This document shows, piece by piece, positions 14,388 through 15,789 of a DNA stretch of 15,789 nucleotides (position 1 is its first letter; every line of letters starts with the position of its first letter). The stretch covers positions 1 to 15,789 of the forward strand of contig CAJOQO010000003.1 in the NCBI GenBank assembly GCA_905236545.1. Direction: 5' to 3'. The DNA comes from an uncultured Lachnospiraceae bacterium (GTDB lineage: Bacteria > Bacillota > Clostridia > Lachnospirales > Lachnospiraceae). Below the pieces are notes generated by a model. It had not been told where the DNA came from, made no database searches, and saw nothing but the letters and a program-made list of their open reading frames with translations. The translations under genes were made by a program, and so were the position numbers.

Positions 14388-15065
14388 ATGCCTGCTTCTG
14401 TTCAGTTTTGCCATGGATGCCAGTGTCGATATCTTCATGGGGCAGACCTCCATGCAGGACAGCGATTTGGAGCAGGTCTTTCCGAAGTGCTCCGCGTAGG
14501 TCTTCCGGATCTTCATGCCTCTGGCGCGGTTCCTCGAAGCCACCAGATAGCAGTCGTTGGCGAAAGCCGCGCCGAAGAAGGTCCGGCCGTTCACATAGTT
14601 GGGACAGACCTCAAGGCAGAGCCCGCATTTCAGGCATTTTGCCACAGTGTATTGCTGGGAATGGCTGCCGTCCGCCGCAGGCTGGTATTCCCCGATGTAC
14701 ATGCTGGCCTGCTTCAGATTCTCATGAATGGAGCTTCTGTCCACGATGAGGTCGTGGATGACCGGGAATTTACGCAGAGGGCGGATCTCTATCACCTTTC
14801 CCTTCAGGTCCCGCACAAACGTATCGCAGGCGAGCACGGGCCTTCCATTGATCACCATGGCGCACGCGCCGCACACGCTCTGAAGGCAGGAGCATTCCCA
14901 GCCGATCCGTGTCGTCCGCTCCCCGTCCGCATTGATGATGTCATCGTGATAGTTGATATAGTCCAGCACCCCTGCCACAGAATTGTCCTCCGGACCGTCA
15001 TACGTGAAGGCTTCCCAATAGGGGGCGGTGGCGGGCGATTGCTGCCGTAATATTCTAACCTTCAT
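14376..15065 (-). CDS. frdB: Fumarate reductase/succinate dehydrogenase iron-sulfur subunit
   Basis: A 229-residue electron-transfer subunit that passes electrons between the flavoprotein and the membrane quinone subunit. Three cluster motifs are present in order: a [2Fe-2S] ferredoxin-like set CLQSVCGAC...C (C-x4-C-x2-C-x11-C), a [4Fe-4S] set CLKCGLCLEVCP, and a third set CSKSLSCMEVCP as in [3Fe-4S] binding regions. The start at 15065 follows AAGGAG with 7-nt spacing and overlaps the flavoprotein gene by 11 bp. The stop arises from a 10-bp duplication, so the last residues may be recently altered. No cytochrome b membrane subunit follows downstream; in frdCAB or sdhCAB order it would lie upstream, outside the window. 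Direction (fumarate reduction or succinate oxidation) cannot be decided here; reduction is more likely in an anaerobe. Confidence 0.93.
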   Translation of the reverse strand: MKVRILRQQSPATAPYWEAFTYDGPEDNSVAGVLDYINYHDDIINADGERTTRIGWECSCLQSVCGACAMVINGRPVLACDTFVRDLKGKVIEIRPLRKFPVIHDLIVDRSSIHENLKQASMYIGEYQPAADGSHSQQYTVAKCLKCGLCLEVCPNYVNGRTFFGAAFANDCYLVASRNRARGMKIRKTYAEHFGKTCSKSLSCMEVCPMKISTLASMAKLNRSRHDPE

Positions 15066-15789
15066 AGGTACGCTCCTTATCCTGCCGCACGCTGTATTTC
15101 CCGCCGTCATAGGCAATGATTGTCGCAGACTGGCATGCCGCATCCTGCTGTGGATAATCACTTCGGTAATGCGCTCCGCGGCTCTCCCGTCTGGACAGCG
15201 CGCACGTCACCGTCGCCCGGGCGAGCGTCAGGATCGCCATCAGACTGTAGTTGAAATAGGGCATAACGCTGGAATCGTAGCGGATGCAGTCGGCGGTCGA
15301 AAGATAATAGTCGATGTCCGCGAGCCCCTGCATAAGATCCTCTTCCCTGCGGACAATTCCCAGATGCTTTTGCATCGTTACCGCGAGCAGGTCGCGGACG
15401 TACATGACAGGAAAAGGACTTTGCGTATCCTTGTTCCGTTCAAGCAGTTTTCTCACGTCCTCCAGTTCTTCGCTGAAGTCAGGATGGCTCCCGTCCCCGT
15501 TTCTGCCTGCGATCTCACCCGCCGCGACAGTTCCGCCGTAGATGGCCGCAAGAAGGGAATTGCCGCCGAGCCGGTTTGCCCCGTGATACATGGACGCGCA
15601 TTCGCCGACAGCAAACAGGCTGCGGATGTTTGTTTCGTGATTGAGATGTACTGCCAGGCCGCCCATGAAGAAATGTACGGACGGCTGAACCGGGATCGGC
15701 TCGCGCTTCACATCGATTCCTCTGTACTTCGCGCACAGATCCCGCACTTCCGGCAGCCTGTTATCGATAATCTTCCGGTCCAGGAAAGA
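15055..15789 (-). CDS. frdA: Fumarate reductase/succinate dehydrogenase flavoprotein subunit, 5' end missing
   Basis: The C-terminal 244 residues of the FAD-binding catalytic subunit; the frame is open to the right edge, so the N-terminal FAD fold is outside. Visible landmarks include PVQPSVHFFMGGL (active-site region before the capping domain), then LFAVGECASMYHGANRLGGNSL (FAD-binding region), and the late ESRGAHYRSDYP typical of the family. The C-terminal helical domain follows the usual order. The stop overlaps the iron-sulfur gene by 11 bp, indicating tight co-translation. Assignment to the SdhA/FrdA family is secure; the choice between succinate dehydrogenase and fumarate reductase is not. 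Confidence 0.93.
   Translation of the reverse strand, partial: SFLDRKIIDNRLPEVRDLCAKYRGIDVKREPIPVQPSVHFFMGGLAVHLNHETNIRSLFAVGECASMYHGANRLGGNSLLAAIYGGTVAAGEIAGRNGDGSHPDFSEELEDVRKLLERNKDTQSPFPVMYVRDLLAVTMQKHLGIVRREEDLMQGLADIDYYLSTADCIRYDSSVMPYFNYSLMAILTLARATVTCALSRRESRGAHYRSDYPQQDAACQSATIIAYDGGKYSVRQDKERTYEG

Overview
The window reads as chromosome from an anaerobic Bacillota bacterium, most likely a moderately high-GC clostridium of the Lachnospiraceae type. The grounds are strong AGGAGG-type ribosome binding sites, clostridial-style cardiolipin synthase and heterodimeric ABC exporter genes, and a fumarate reductase without a visible respiratory context. This placement is inference; no rRNA or tRNA gene is present. 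No phage, insertion sequence, integrase or CRISPR array was found.

Layout. (1) 1-2260, minus strand: a small membrane protein gene (DUF2238/YjdF-like) followed by a cardiolipin synthase cut by the window edge, separated by a 42/43-bp tandem repeat. (2) 2478-6021, minus: two overlapping half-transporter genes forming a heterodimeric ABC exporter, one half with a degenerate ATPase site. (3) 6142-7248, minus: a PHP-family phosphoesterase and, upstream, a truncated GNAT acetyltransferase remnant. (4) 7249-7544: a divergent control region with 16-bp and 40-bp direct repeats and a candidate promoter. (5) 7545-13414, plus: four co-directional genes, namely a PIG-L (LmbE) deacetylase fused to a GNAT-like domain, a stand-alone acyl-adenylating enzyme, a polysialyltransferase-like glycosyltransferase and a sugar-transfer-associated ATP-grasp protein. 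(6) 13441-15789, minus: an HD-domain phosphohydrolase, a possible 26-residue ORF, the iron-sulfur subunit and the end of the flavoprotein subunit of fumarate reductase/succinate dehydrogenase.

The most interesting part is block 5. By family knowledge it combines an enzyme that exposes an amine on an N-acetyl sugar, an enzyme that activates a carboxylic acid, an acyltransferase-like domain with a broken acetyl-CoA loop, a glycosyltransferase with sialyltransferase-type motifs, and an ATP-grasp protein of a family found beside sugar transferases. Together they suggest a cell-surface glycan assembly or re-acylation pathway; the product is unknown.

A second theme is the unusual number of short tandem duplications (at least eight in 15.8 kb) at gene starts, gene ends and inside proteins. 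In two places, removing the duplication on paper restores an ATGA stop/start overlap with the next ORF, which suggests recent replication slippage that altered protein ends and translational coupling.
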